A stretch of 64,000 nt of DNA, from NCBI GenBank assembly GCA_026686845.1, contig JAIVEN010000014.1, positions 33,068,001 through 33,132,000 of the forward strand. Direction: 5' to 3'. A program made the position numbers and the translations under genes. The notes under the pieces are model-generated. The model worked only from the letters and a program-made list of their open reading frames with translations. It did not search any database and was not told the DNA's origin. This document shows positions 26,755 through 36,229 of the stretch, piece by piece; within the stretch, counting starts at the first letter, position 1, and each line of letters begins with the position of its first letter. Source of the stretch: Adenanthera pavonina. Its lineage: Eukaryota > Streptophyta > Magnoliopsida > Fabales > Fabaceae.

Positions 26755-27647
26755 AAAAAAAAAAAAAAGACACCAAACTAATAAAGAAAACTAATAGAGT
26801 ACTTTATTTATTTTTTAATAATAAATATGTTCGGAACTAAGAAGATAAGGCACTCTAAACAACAAATAGTTTAATCCAAAATGTAAGGACTGAATTAGCA
26901 CTTGTCAGGAAATCTTCTTTTAAGAGAAATACTCATCAAGTGAGACTTTGAATCGTTTTAAATTCTATTTGCGCCAACCAATTTCAGCATTCTATTATCT
27001 TCATTTATAATGGAAATCATTTCAGCTATACCTAACATAGGTTCAATCTCTCCATGCGCGCCATGTTCCTTTCCTTTGTTCATAGGTCCAGTCTCACCGT
27101 CTGCCATTTTCCTTTCCTTTGTTTACATAATTTAACTCAACCGAAGACGCCCTAATTTTTATTTATGTGAAAATCGAACTAGATTGATTGTTTTTATTAT
27201 TAGATGGATAAACCATCCTTGGTTGGTTGGACCAATGAATTATTAATCAATATCTTCATTTGTTCAATTTCAATTTAGTTTTAGAAATGTTAACTATATA
27301 CTTTATTCATAATCATTCTTAATATTTATTCCTTTTGTTGATATAAACATGCGTAATACCTTTCGTAAAAAAAAAAAGCGTGATACCTACAAATTTATGT
27401 TCAGCTGACTCCTTCTTTAAACCTGAATTCTTTTTAAGAAAAACTTATCTTACGTCATAAATTTTTAAAATTACAATGATCTAATAAAAACATTTTAAAT
27501 TATAAGATTTAGTTTAAAATGGAATCACAAAGTAAGAAGTAAGAACTAACAACTACTTAAAATATTTAAATCTTTTCATTTTGTAGTGGGTTATACAACA
27601 AATTAAGCGAGATGCTACAGCAAAAATAACTATTTATTGAAATGCTA
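26755..27647. other. intergenic, nothing recognised
   Basis: A/T-rich sequence with no supported gene, RNA or bounded repeat. Confidence 0.5.
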
Positions 27648-27884
27648 CATTTTCTCTTCCGGCTGCGATTACGGAATGGCCTGAAGGTAACGGCATTTTC
27701 TTCTAATCAATTTATTTTTTGTGCGATTTTCTGTTAATTAGTATTTGGCGTTACAGTAATACAATGCAAACTTCTGGATATTTTTTTTTAGTTTAGGAAT
27801 GTGTGCTGTGAAATTTTGCTTCTTTTGTTAATTTTTGTTATTGGTTCCAACAGTATGCGTCGTCTGTCACAATGGTTCATGTTA
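27648..27884 (+). pseudogene. duplicated exon-1 fragment and intron start of the DUF946 gene
   Basis: This 237-bp segment matches 36294-36530 at every position but one (G in TTGGCGTTAC here, A in the other copy). It holds the last 39 bp of exon 1 (encoding FSLPAAITEWPE), the GT donor, and the first 198 bp of intron 1 of the downstream gene. The start codon, the 5' half of the exon and the rest of the gene are missing, so it is a non-functional copy 8.6 kb upstream of the real one. Confidence 0.9.
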
Positions 27885-28150
27885 CCCCCTCCACTTTCCC
27901 TTTGTCTCCATGTGTCCCTCATTTTTACTCTTTCACATATAATACAAATTTATAAATAAATATATATTAATTATATTTATTTTAAAAACAATTATATATT
28001 TTATAATTTTATAATTATAATAATCATAAATTATAAATATATATTTTTATATCTTCATAATTAATACTCTGTCCAATCTAAAATATAAGTTCAATTTAAC
28101 TAAGTATACAACAATTAAGGAAAATAGTTTTACTCATTAAATTTATAAAA
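27885..28150. other. short flank before the Copia element
   Basis: Non-coding A/T-rich sequence. Around 28062 a word resembling the ends of Stowaway-like MITEs (TACTCTGTCCAATCTAAAAT) occurs, and a similar word lies at 35594-35625 beyond the Copia element. Both are too partial for a firm call. Confidence 0.35.
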
Positions 28151-28588
28151 TGTTGGGCTACACCCTTGATGGGTATAGAGCCCAAACAAAAGGGCACAGG
28201 CCCAAAATAATATAATTATTTTGATTGTTTATTATTTTAAGAAGAGAGGGAGGGAACGGTTAATAAGAACCGCTCCCTCACACCGCACGTACGAGAAATT
28301 TAAGCTATCATGTGTGTGTGTGAAAAAATGTGAAGCGCATCATTTTGAAGGCTCTCTCTTCTAGAAAGGTAACGGCGAATTGGTTCTGGAAAAATCAATC
28401 TCTCTTCCCTCTCTGACTAAAAACGCTTTCACTCTCTTCCTCTTAATTTTTCTGAGTGTATCTACGGTGAATCGGTAAACTAAGTCCGAGTGATTTTGTT
28501 TCTACCGCCTGGAACTCTTCATTCTCTCCAAGTGGAAGTATACTCCGTGATCGGTATGTATGTCTTCCCTTGCTTTTATTTTCTATCA
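28151..28588 (+). repeat. 5' LTR of the Copia element
   Basis: Starts TGTTGGGCTACACC and ends CTATCA. It is the same length as the 3' LTR and about 97% identical to it by manual comparison. Confidence 0.95.
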
Positions 28589-28589
28589 T

Positions 28590-28601
28590 TGGTATCAGAG
28601 C
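28590..28601 (+). promoter_or_regulatory. primer-binding site (initiator Met tRNA)
   Basis: TGGTATCAGAGC two bases after the 5' LTR is the usual Met-tRNA-complementary primer site of plant Copia elements. Confidence 0.95.
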
Positions 28602-30632
28602 TTGAGTTTAGATTTAAGGAAAATCTATTTCCGCTGCAAAATTTTTCTGAGTTTCATAATTTGCATACCGTGTATATTTTTCTTATGAGTTTTTTTGTAT
28701 AATTTGTATACTGTTTATACTCATAAGATAAACAAATAGGATTTAGTATAGGGAATCTCAAAACTTTTAAAAAAATTTTATACACGGTACAGTTTTTGAA
28801 TACTGTAAGATAATACCTTCCTAGAAAATAAATATACCATAGTGTAGAGAATAAAGAGATGAAAATAAAACTACTAAAATGGTGTTAAAATCTACACTGG
28901 ATCGAGAGAAACTGCCGGAAGAAATTTACTGTTTGCGAAGGAGATTAAAAAATTGGGTTTATTAAAATCACAATTTTTTTTTGGACAAAAGGAGGCCACC
29001 ACCGTGTAGAGGGCGTTGAGACGAGAAAAATGACACAAAAAACGCCTTAAACGGATGCCGGACGAAGGAGAAAACGGCGAAAAACTGTGGCGGGTTTGCA
29101 GGTCCGCCACCGAGTCCGTACCGGGTCGAGTTGATCCGGCAGTAGGTCAGGGATGACCTCAGCGACGCGTCATTTTGACGTTTCGCCAAAACAACACGTC
29201 ATTTAGGTTTAAAAAAAAAACAAAAAAAAACCACGGGCTATGTTAAAAAAAAAAAAATTTGGGCCGGCTGCTGTAAAAAAAAACATTTTAATTAAAAAAT
29301 TTTTTTTTTGGGCCGAGACTTTGAGCCTTTAAAAAAAAAATTTAAAAAATTTTTTGGGCCAAACGTTGGGCCTTTTCCAAAAAAAAAAAGAGAGGGGGAT
29401 TACTGACGTGGCACATGGGGTTCATCGGCACGTGATTGGGCCACATAGAGGACACTGTCAGAACGCCGGCGACGCATGGAAGACAACTGGCCGGCGCGTG
29501 TCGCCTAGATTGTCGTGCACGGTGGCGCGTGTACTTCACGAGCCTCCATCGCGCATGGGATAACAATTTTTTTCATTTTTTTTGTATTCTGGACCTCTCT
29601 TGGCGCATGGGGGAGCGTGTAGGGATATTTTTGGCCATGGTTTGCTTCTAAAAATTCCTAAATTTGAGATCTTCAATTTGATATACTAGTTGGCTAGTTT
29701 TGAGATAAGTTTGGATCTGTCTAGAGCTATTTCATTATATTTTTTTAATAAAAATTTTGTTTATCATTTTAGTAATTCCTACTATTTTATTGAAGGTAAA
29801 AAAAAAATATAATGAAGCAAGAGAATTCTGAAAGCACTGAAATAGTTGGATATGGTTCTCCAAGTTATGAGTATTTGGAAGAACTTATTCCAGAAGATGA
29901 ATTTTTGGATGAAGATCCAAATGGGCCAAAGGAAGATGAAATTGTTTTTGAAGAGCCTAAAATTGAAGATCAAGAAGTAGATCAACCCCTTACCCTCTCT
30001 GTAGCATAAGACATAGCAAATAGAGATGCAATAAAAATAAAACATTTAAAAGATTGTATCCAATTCTTGCAAAGTATTCATACTTTGTGATGAATATGGA
30101 AGATGCTGAGTTCTTCGCGAACATCATTATTAAGTTAAGAGAAAATCTGAATACACAAAACAAGAAATATTCAAATTACACCTGGGTCGATGCTATTAAG
30201 AGAGCGATGAAAATATTGAATAGCATTCTTAAGAGAAAAATTGTTAATTTCTGTTTTTCTATTTGATTTATGTATTTTTTATTTTTTTTTGGTACAACGA
30301 CTATGTTCTTGTATGGATTTAATATTTTTTTATATATATGCTTTATTTGAGTGGGAGCTCTTAAAATATTTTTTTTTAGTTAAATATTCTAGTATTTGTA
30401 TTAAAATCTTAATAGAAAATAATAGTAACATTAGCATCCATGTGATGGGAGATACACTTGTAGTCTCCTGATCATGGAACTAATGATATTATTATTGTTC
30501 TACTGAGAAATAATACAAGTATATGACATTGTATATTGTACTGTGCTACATGTATATTTTATTAATATATTCTTTAGTTCAGCTCAATAATAGAAGTCCT
30601 TTATGTGGGATAGTTTCATAATTGATTTGAGG
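28602..30632 (+). other. 2-kb leader of the Copia element
   Basis: Unusually long distance from primer site to gag. It contains a GC-rich part (about 28900-29640), a run of A-tract/TTTTTGGGCC units (29231-29392) and the small acidic reading frame at 29812-30009. I recognise no known retrotransposon domain here. Confidence 0.7.
29812..30009 (+). CDS. small acidic ORF of unknown function in the Copia leader
   Basis: Encodes 65 residues starting MKQENSESTEIVGYGS and very rich in Glu and Asp; the same frame stays open for another 26 codons after its stop. An overlapping frame continues the region with MEDAEFFANIIIKLRENL and WVDAIKRAMKIL (about 30093-30240), so an originally longer protein may have been split by one stop and one frameshift. 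It does not resemble gag, protease, integrase or RT. It could be a captured host fragment, an element-specific accessory protein or chance; I cannot tell which. Confidence 0.35.
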   Translation: MKQENSESTEIVGYGSPSYEYLEELIPEDEFLDEDPNGPKEDEIVFEEPKIEDQEVDQPLTLSVA

Positions 30633-31990
30633 ATGGCAACCAAGAGTATAATGACTGAGCTAAACAAGGAAGATAAACTAAATGGGGATAATTGAGACAT
30701 CTGGCACCGAAAGGTTTCATATATATTGGAAGAACAAGATGCTGTAGAGCCACTGACTATAGTCATGGCACAACCAGAAGCCGGCAATACAGCTCAACAT
30801 AAGAGAGACCAAGAGGTCTACATGGCCTGGAAAAGGAAGAACAGCATAGCACGTATAACTATGCTGGGCACTATGGCCAATGACCTGATGTGTGAGTATG
30901 AAAAATATTCAACTACACAAGCCATGTGGATGGCATTAAAGGATAAATTGGAGGTACCTCTACCACCAAACTTAGAAGGCTGACAATTAAGTTTGATACT
31001 TATAAGTTAAGGCCGAATACTCCTATAAAACAACATCTACAAGAGATGACCAGTATGATCAGAGAACTGAAGGAAGCTGGGCATGAATTGTCTGACGAAC
31101 AGCAGATCCAGGCTGTTATAAGGTCACTCCCTTCAAGTTGGGAACACATGAAAGTCAACTTAACCCATAATGAGAATATAAACATTTTTAGTGATGTGGC
31201 GAAACACCTGGAGCTTGAAGATGAACGTCTAGAGGCTTACAGAGTATCTGGACAAGCCTATCTGACTGAAGAAGCAAAAACTTCAAACCCTAAGCCCAAT
31301 TTCAAAAAGGGCAAGAAATATCAAAGAAAGGGTAAGAAGAATGGCCCGAAATTTAAAAAGGGGAATAAACCTTTCAAGAAAAGAGGAAAAAAGGGCGGAA
31401 AGAAGAAAAAGACTGACCTGAGTAAGGTTAAGTGCTATTTCTGCCTGAAAATGGGTCATTTTGCAAGGGATTGCCCTGAGCAAAATGAACGTGAAAAGGT
31501 ATTAGTGAATTATGTTAATTCACATATGTCTTATGTTTCAAGTGCTGTTTTTTTAACAGAAACTATTTCTTCTTCTTGGATAATTGACTCAGGCTCCACA
31601 GACCACGTGAGCAAGGATCGAGGATCCTTTACAGAGTACCGTCGGTTGGCAAATCAAAGCAAGTGGCTTTATGTTGGTAACAATGCGAGAATTGAGGTAA
31701 AAGGCATAAGAACCTGCAAATTAACTTTGCGAGGTGGAAAAACCTTAATCCTCTATGATGTACTTCATGCACCTGACATCCGACGGAACTTAGTTTCTAT
31801 TTCCTGCTTATTAATTTATGGGTTTAATGTAAATTTTCATGATAAAGTAGCAGACATTTCATTAAGGACAACCTTTTATGGTTCAGCTTTTCTTTCAAAG
31901 AAGTTCTTTGTTATGGACATTGTTGATGTATTTTATATGCATGATTGCTTTGCAACTTCTTCCAATTTAAATGTTGATATGAATACTTGA
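30633..31990 (+). pseudogene. Copia gag-protease region, broken
   Basis: The gag begins at the ATG at 30633 (MATKSIMTELNKEDKL), meets a TGA at 30693-30695 where Trp is expected, and shifts frame near 30950. From about 30950 to 31990 the frame encodes the rest of gag, a Lys-rich linker (about 31300-31420), a CCHC zinc knuckle CYFCLKMGHFARDC, and an aspartic protease start WIIDSGSTDHVS with the DSG catalytic triplet. The frame ends at a TGA (31988-31990) directly before the gag-pre-integrase block. Confidence 0.9.
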
Positions 31991-32500
31991 CATGCTAGAC
32001 TAGGACATATTAATCAAAATAGAATGATTAAACTAGCTAAAGAAGGACTGCTAGGTGAAATTGATAAAATGGAAATGTCCTTGTGTGAGCATTGCCTGGC
32101 TGGTAAAGCAACTAGACAACCATTTGGAACTGGAACTAGGGCAGAAACTCCATTGCAATAGAATCTAGAGATGCAACATTTCTAGAAAATGAATTTCCTA
32201 GCAGGGGTGAGGTAGATCGTACTGTATTTCTTTATGAGATACTTAAAGAAATTGAGGAACAAATTTATATACCTCAACCTCTTAATTCGAGTGGGAGCTC
32301 ACAAGGACAAGTACAAGATTCTGTTCAAGAACAAAATAACCTACAAGAGATCCCACTGCGAAGAAGTAACAGAGAAAGTGTACCAAAGAGATGTTTCCCA
32401 ATAGAAAGGACTGCACTTATAGTTACTCCACAAGATTATGATGAGCTTAATTCAATACATGAGACTTTATCATGCCTTGCTAGTAATGAATGGAAGAAAG
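31991..32500 (+). pseudogene. gag-pre-integrase remnant fused to the integrase tail
   Basis: HARLGHINQNRMIKLAKEGL and CEHCLAGKATRQPFG (31991-32130) are the zinc-binding N-terminal part of Copia integrase (H-H-C-C). At about 32155-32165 the sequence jumps to the end of integrase, ENEFPSRGE near 32190, then the Ser/Gln-rich linker before RT. The catalytic D-D-E core, normally several hundred bases, is absent. Confidence 0.85.
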
Positions 32501-34006
32501 CAATGGAAGAAGAAATGAATTCAATGAGGATAAACCAAGTCTGGGATTTGGTCAATCTTCCATCTGGACTTAAGGCAATTGGGAATAAATGGATTCTCAA
32601 AATTAAGAGAAATGCAGATGGATCGATTGAACGATACAAGGCTCGATTAGTGGCAAAAGGGTATACTCAACAGGAGGGTATTGATTATGAAGATACTTTT
32701 TCACCTGTTATGCGTTTTAACTCTATAAGACTAATTTTGGTAATAGTAGCAAGTTTAAATCTAGAATTACATCAGATGGATGTAAAAATCGCATTTTTAA
32801 ATGGTGAACTGGATGAAGAAATCTATATGCAACAACCATTAGGTTTCATTGAGAAAGGGAAAGAGAATAAAGTCTACAAGTTAAAAAGGCTCATTTATGG
32901 ACTTAAACAATCATCCAGACAATGGTATTTGAAGTTTCACCAAGCTATAACCTCGTATGATTTCCAGATGATCGACGAGGACCACTGTGTATACATTAAG
33001 AATTTTGAAAAGAATCTTGTGATATTGTCCCTTTATGTGGATGATATACTATTAGCCGAAAATAGTCTAAAATCGATTATAGCTATCAAAGGATGGCTAT
33101 CTTCGAATTTTGAAATGAAAGACATGGGTGAAGCTGACTATATACTAGGAGTTAAGATCCATAGAGATCGCTCAAGAAAGTTAATATCCCTTTCTTAGAA
33201 AAATTACATTGAGAAAATTCTTGAGCGATTCAACATGAAAAACTGTAAACCTATGGATACCCCTATTTCAAGAGGAGAAAATCTGAGTCGAGATATGTGT
33301 CCTCAGACTGAGTTTGATAAGAAGATGATGGAAAGAGTCCCTTATTCCAGTGCAGTTGGTAGTTTAATGTATGTCATGATGTGTACGAGACCAGACATGT
33401 GTTATGCAATTGGTTTGGTCAGTAGGTACCAGTCAAACATTGGACTGAAACATTGGAAAGCTGTGAAGAGAATCCTGAGATATTTGCAAGGCACAGCAGA
33501 TTATGCCCTATGTTATCAAGGAAGCGATTTACGCTTGGTAGGATACTCCGATGCAGATTGGGGAGGAGATCTGGATGAGTGCAAATCGACTTCTGGATAT
33601 GTTTTTCTACTAAACAATGGAGCTATATCTTGGTGCAGCAAGAAACAGACTTGTATTGCTTTGTCTACCATGGAAGCAGAGTTTGTTGCATGTTCTGCAG
33701 CAGTACAAGAAGCAGTATGGTTGAAAAGATTCATAAAACACTTAGGGATCATTGGTGATAAATTGGATCCAATTTTGATAAACTGTGATAGCGAGACTGC
33801 CATTGCTTACACTAAAGATCCCAAGTATCATAGTAAGACAAAGCACAGACACCAAGTATAATTTTGTAAAAGATGCCATAGCACAGAAAAGTGTTACAAT
33901 TCGCCATATTCCTACACGTCAAATGATTGCTGATCCCTTCACCAAGCCAATACCGAGAGATATATATGTTGATCATGTAAAATCACTTGGTATTCGTAGG
34001 ATATGA
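32500..34006 (+). pseudogene. Copia reverse transcriptase and RNase H, broken
   Basis: RT motifs include WILKIKRNADGSIERYKARL, HQMDVKIAFLNGELDEEIYM and the catalytic LYVDDILLA near 33035. One in-frame TAG at 33196-33198 separates RT from RNase H. RNase H carries GYSDADWGGD, KSTSGYVFLL and ALSTMEAEFVA; a frameshift near 33840 moves its last part (IRHIPTRQMIADPFTKPI) to another frame ending at 34006. Confidence 0.92.
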
Positions 34007-35135
34007 TGTAACACAAATCTATGTAATGATCAATTATATGAATGAGATTAAGTGCATTTTCTCTATAATTGAGTCATTCGAGTACATATACTTATGAAAA
34101 ATATATAATGTCTAGTATGTCGTACATGTTGATAAGGTTGGTTTCCTCACACGAGCAACTGCCTTTGACACTCATGAAGAGTGGGCAAAGATGAGACATC
34201 TTTTGTATTTACTAGCAAATCTGTAAGAGAGCAGATATGACAGTTAAACAATACAAAATAAGTCTCCCTGACAAAAGAAGAGAATAGGTCGGGATGAGAT
34301 CCAATAAATATAAATTTTGGATTGAATTATGGATACTCACAATCTATAATACATGTAACCAGATGAGAATTCTCCAACAAAGATGTTATGATAAGTGGAA
34401 GGATTGGTGAAATTCAGGTTAGACACTGTGTGTGTCTGAACTTAAATCTGTATGGTGTTAACAACAAAAACAAAATCGACATACGCTCTTATATAATAAG
34501 AGTAACATCGTAGCATGCAATTCATACTGCATGTGTTTTTTTAATAAAACTGCAATTGGGAAGTAAGTGAATAGATCCCTGTTTTATTACTGTGTGAGTC
34601 CCAGAGAGAAATAAAATCTCTCATTAATGTTCTTATGACTTTGACATTTTTCATGGAGAATGATTCAATGTTAGCTACTTTAGCATATATCCAATGGTCA
34701 TGATAAATTTGATCTAAAGGTCTTATGCTAGGAAAGCAATTGTTTCATATTGAAATGAAATATGGGCGAAAGGAAGATTATCTGAATATATACACACTTA
34801 TATTGGTGTCTAAGACATGTCCGTTAAGAAGTTATGGTGTTAACATCTTAAGCGTAGACACTAAGTATACAAGAGTAAGACAATCTAAGTTTATATATAA
34901 AAACTTATGAGGGATTAGATTTGCCATGGATGAAGTGTATATGGGTAAGTCTAGGACATTCAAGGCATAATACATGAACAAAATAAATGTGAAATACATA
35001 AGGTAATTCTATGCTGGTCCTTGAAAAGGATTTCTAGTATAAGAATACCTAATTATATATGTCATGCCCATGAGGTCACGGTAAAACACCTAGTATGAAA
35101 TGGAAAGGAAGAATTGTAAGAGGTTAACCCATCAA
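34007..35135 (+). other. non-coding tail of the Copia element
   Basis: About 1.1 kb between the end of RNase H and the polypurine tract, much longer than in compact Copia elements. The 61-codon frame at 34725-34910 is not recognisable. It may be acquired sequence. Confidence 0.55.
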
Positions 35136-35149
35136 GTGTGAGTGGGAGA
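35136..35149 (+). promoter_or_regulatory. polypurine tract
   Basis: The purine-rich stretch GTGTGAGTGGGAGA lies directly before the 3' LTR, where plus-strand priming is expected. Confidence 0.85.
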
Positions 35150-35587
35150 TGTTGGGCTACACCCTTGATGGGTATAGAGCCCAAACAAAAGGGCATAGGC
35201 CCAAAATAATATAATTATTTTGATTGTTTATTATTTTAAGAAGAGAGGGAGGGAACGGTTAATAAAAACCGCTTCCTCACATCGCATGTACGAGAAATTT
35301 AAGCTATCATGTGTGTGTGTGAAAAAACGTGAAGCGCATCATTTTGAAGGCTCTCTCTTCCATAAAGGTAACGGCGAATTGGTTCTGGAAAAATCAATCT
35401 CTCTTCCCTCTCTGACTAAAAACGCTTTCACTCTCTTCCTCTTAATTTTTCTGAGTGTATCTATGGTGAATCGGTAAACTAAGTCCGAGTGATTTTGTTT
35501 CTACCGCCTGGAACTCTTCATTCTCTCCAAGTGGAAATATATTTCGTGATCGGTATGTATGTCTTCCCTTTCTTTTATTTTCTATCA
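35150..35587 (+). repeat. 3' LTR of the Copia element
   Basis: Starts TGTTGGGCTACACC and ends CTATCA, followed by the target duplication TAAAA. It lies 642 bp upstream of the DUF946 gene start codon in the same orientation. Confidence 0.95.
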
Positions 35588-36229
35588 TAAAAAATATAAT
35601 ATTCCCTTTAGTCTTAAATATAAAATGCTTTCAATTACTTCAAGAATATTAAAAAAATAAGTTGAATCATTAAATTTATCAAAAAAATTTCAATATTTTC
35701 ATATTCCGATTTATAAGTTTGTATCATTTTGGTATATATTTTTTTAAAGTGGAGCATTTCGTTAAATATATATATATTTTTCTGTAGCACTTTGCTCAAT
35801 TTGCCGGTTATGCCTTGTACGATTATACCCATCCAAGTTGGCGTGGATCATAAAAATCAGTTTATAAACGGGCCAACCGATCGCCCCATGTTCGGATCCG
35901 ATCAATGAAAACTGCAATAACCATGGCAACGGAAAAAATGCTATTCGATTAATCAACACGCACCAGGACCGATCTCTTCCCCCACCAAATTGAAATCGAT
36001 CGCAGAGTAAGTAACTTGCATGCAAGTGCCAAAGCTAAAAGCTTCCTAATAAGCAGAGATTGGCCCAAAGACGAAATATTCATGGAAGAGATCCCACGAA
36101 AATGATTGTTTAATTTCACACGAATGCTGTGCGGATGAGAGGTCGGTGACTAGTGATCGGTTTTGAGGCTTGAGCAATCAAGGCTCAAAGCACCAACGCT
36201 GAGGGAATTGATTATTGGATTTGGTGGAG
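35588..36229 (+). promoter_or_regulatory. putative promoter and 5' UTR of the DUF946 gene
   Basis: The gap between the 3' LTR and the start codon. A TATA-like TTTATAAACG lies at about 35860-35870, giving a possible start near 35895 and a leader of about 330 bp. Transcription from the LTR could also enter the gene; the sequence alone does not settle this. Confidence 0.4.

Larger units (their letters stand above)
28151..35587 (+). mobile_element. full-length Copia retrotransposon, integrase-deleted
   Basis: A 7437-bp element bounded by 438-bp LTRs and a perfect 5-bp target duplication TAAAA (28146-28150 and 35588-35592). Order: 5' LTR, Met-tRNA-type primer-binding site, 2-kb leader, gag, zinc knuckle, protease, gag-pre-integrase, residual integrase tail, reverse transcriptase, RNase H, polypurine tract, 3' LTR. 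The integrase-before-RT order is that of Copia. The integrase catalytic core is gone and several stops and frameshifts break the polyprotein, so this copy cannot move by itself. By eye the LTRs differ at 13 of 438 positions (about 3%), mostly C-to-T or G-to-A changes in the 3' copy, which suggests a fairly recent insertion. Confidence 0.95.

Noticed and set aside
29342..29651. Overlapping frames on both strands in the GC-rich Copia leader
   Set aside because: They are a composition effect of a GC-rich stretch and share no family similarity.
29812..30266. Pararetrovirus-derived protein
   Set aside because: Considered for the acidic frames in the Copia leader, but no motif supports it and the element around it is a normal Copia.
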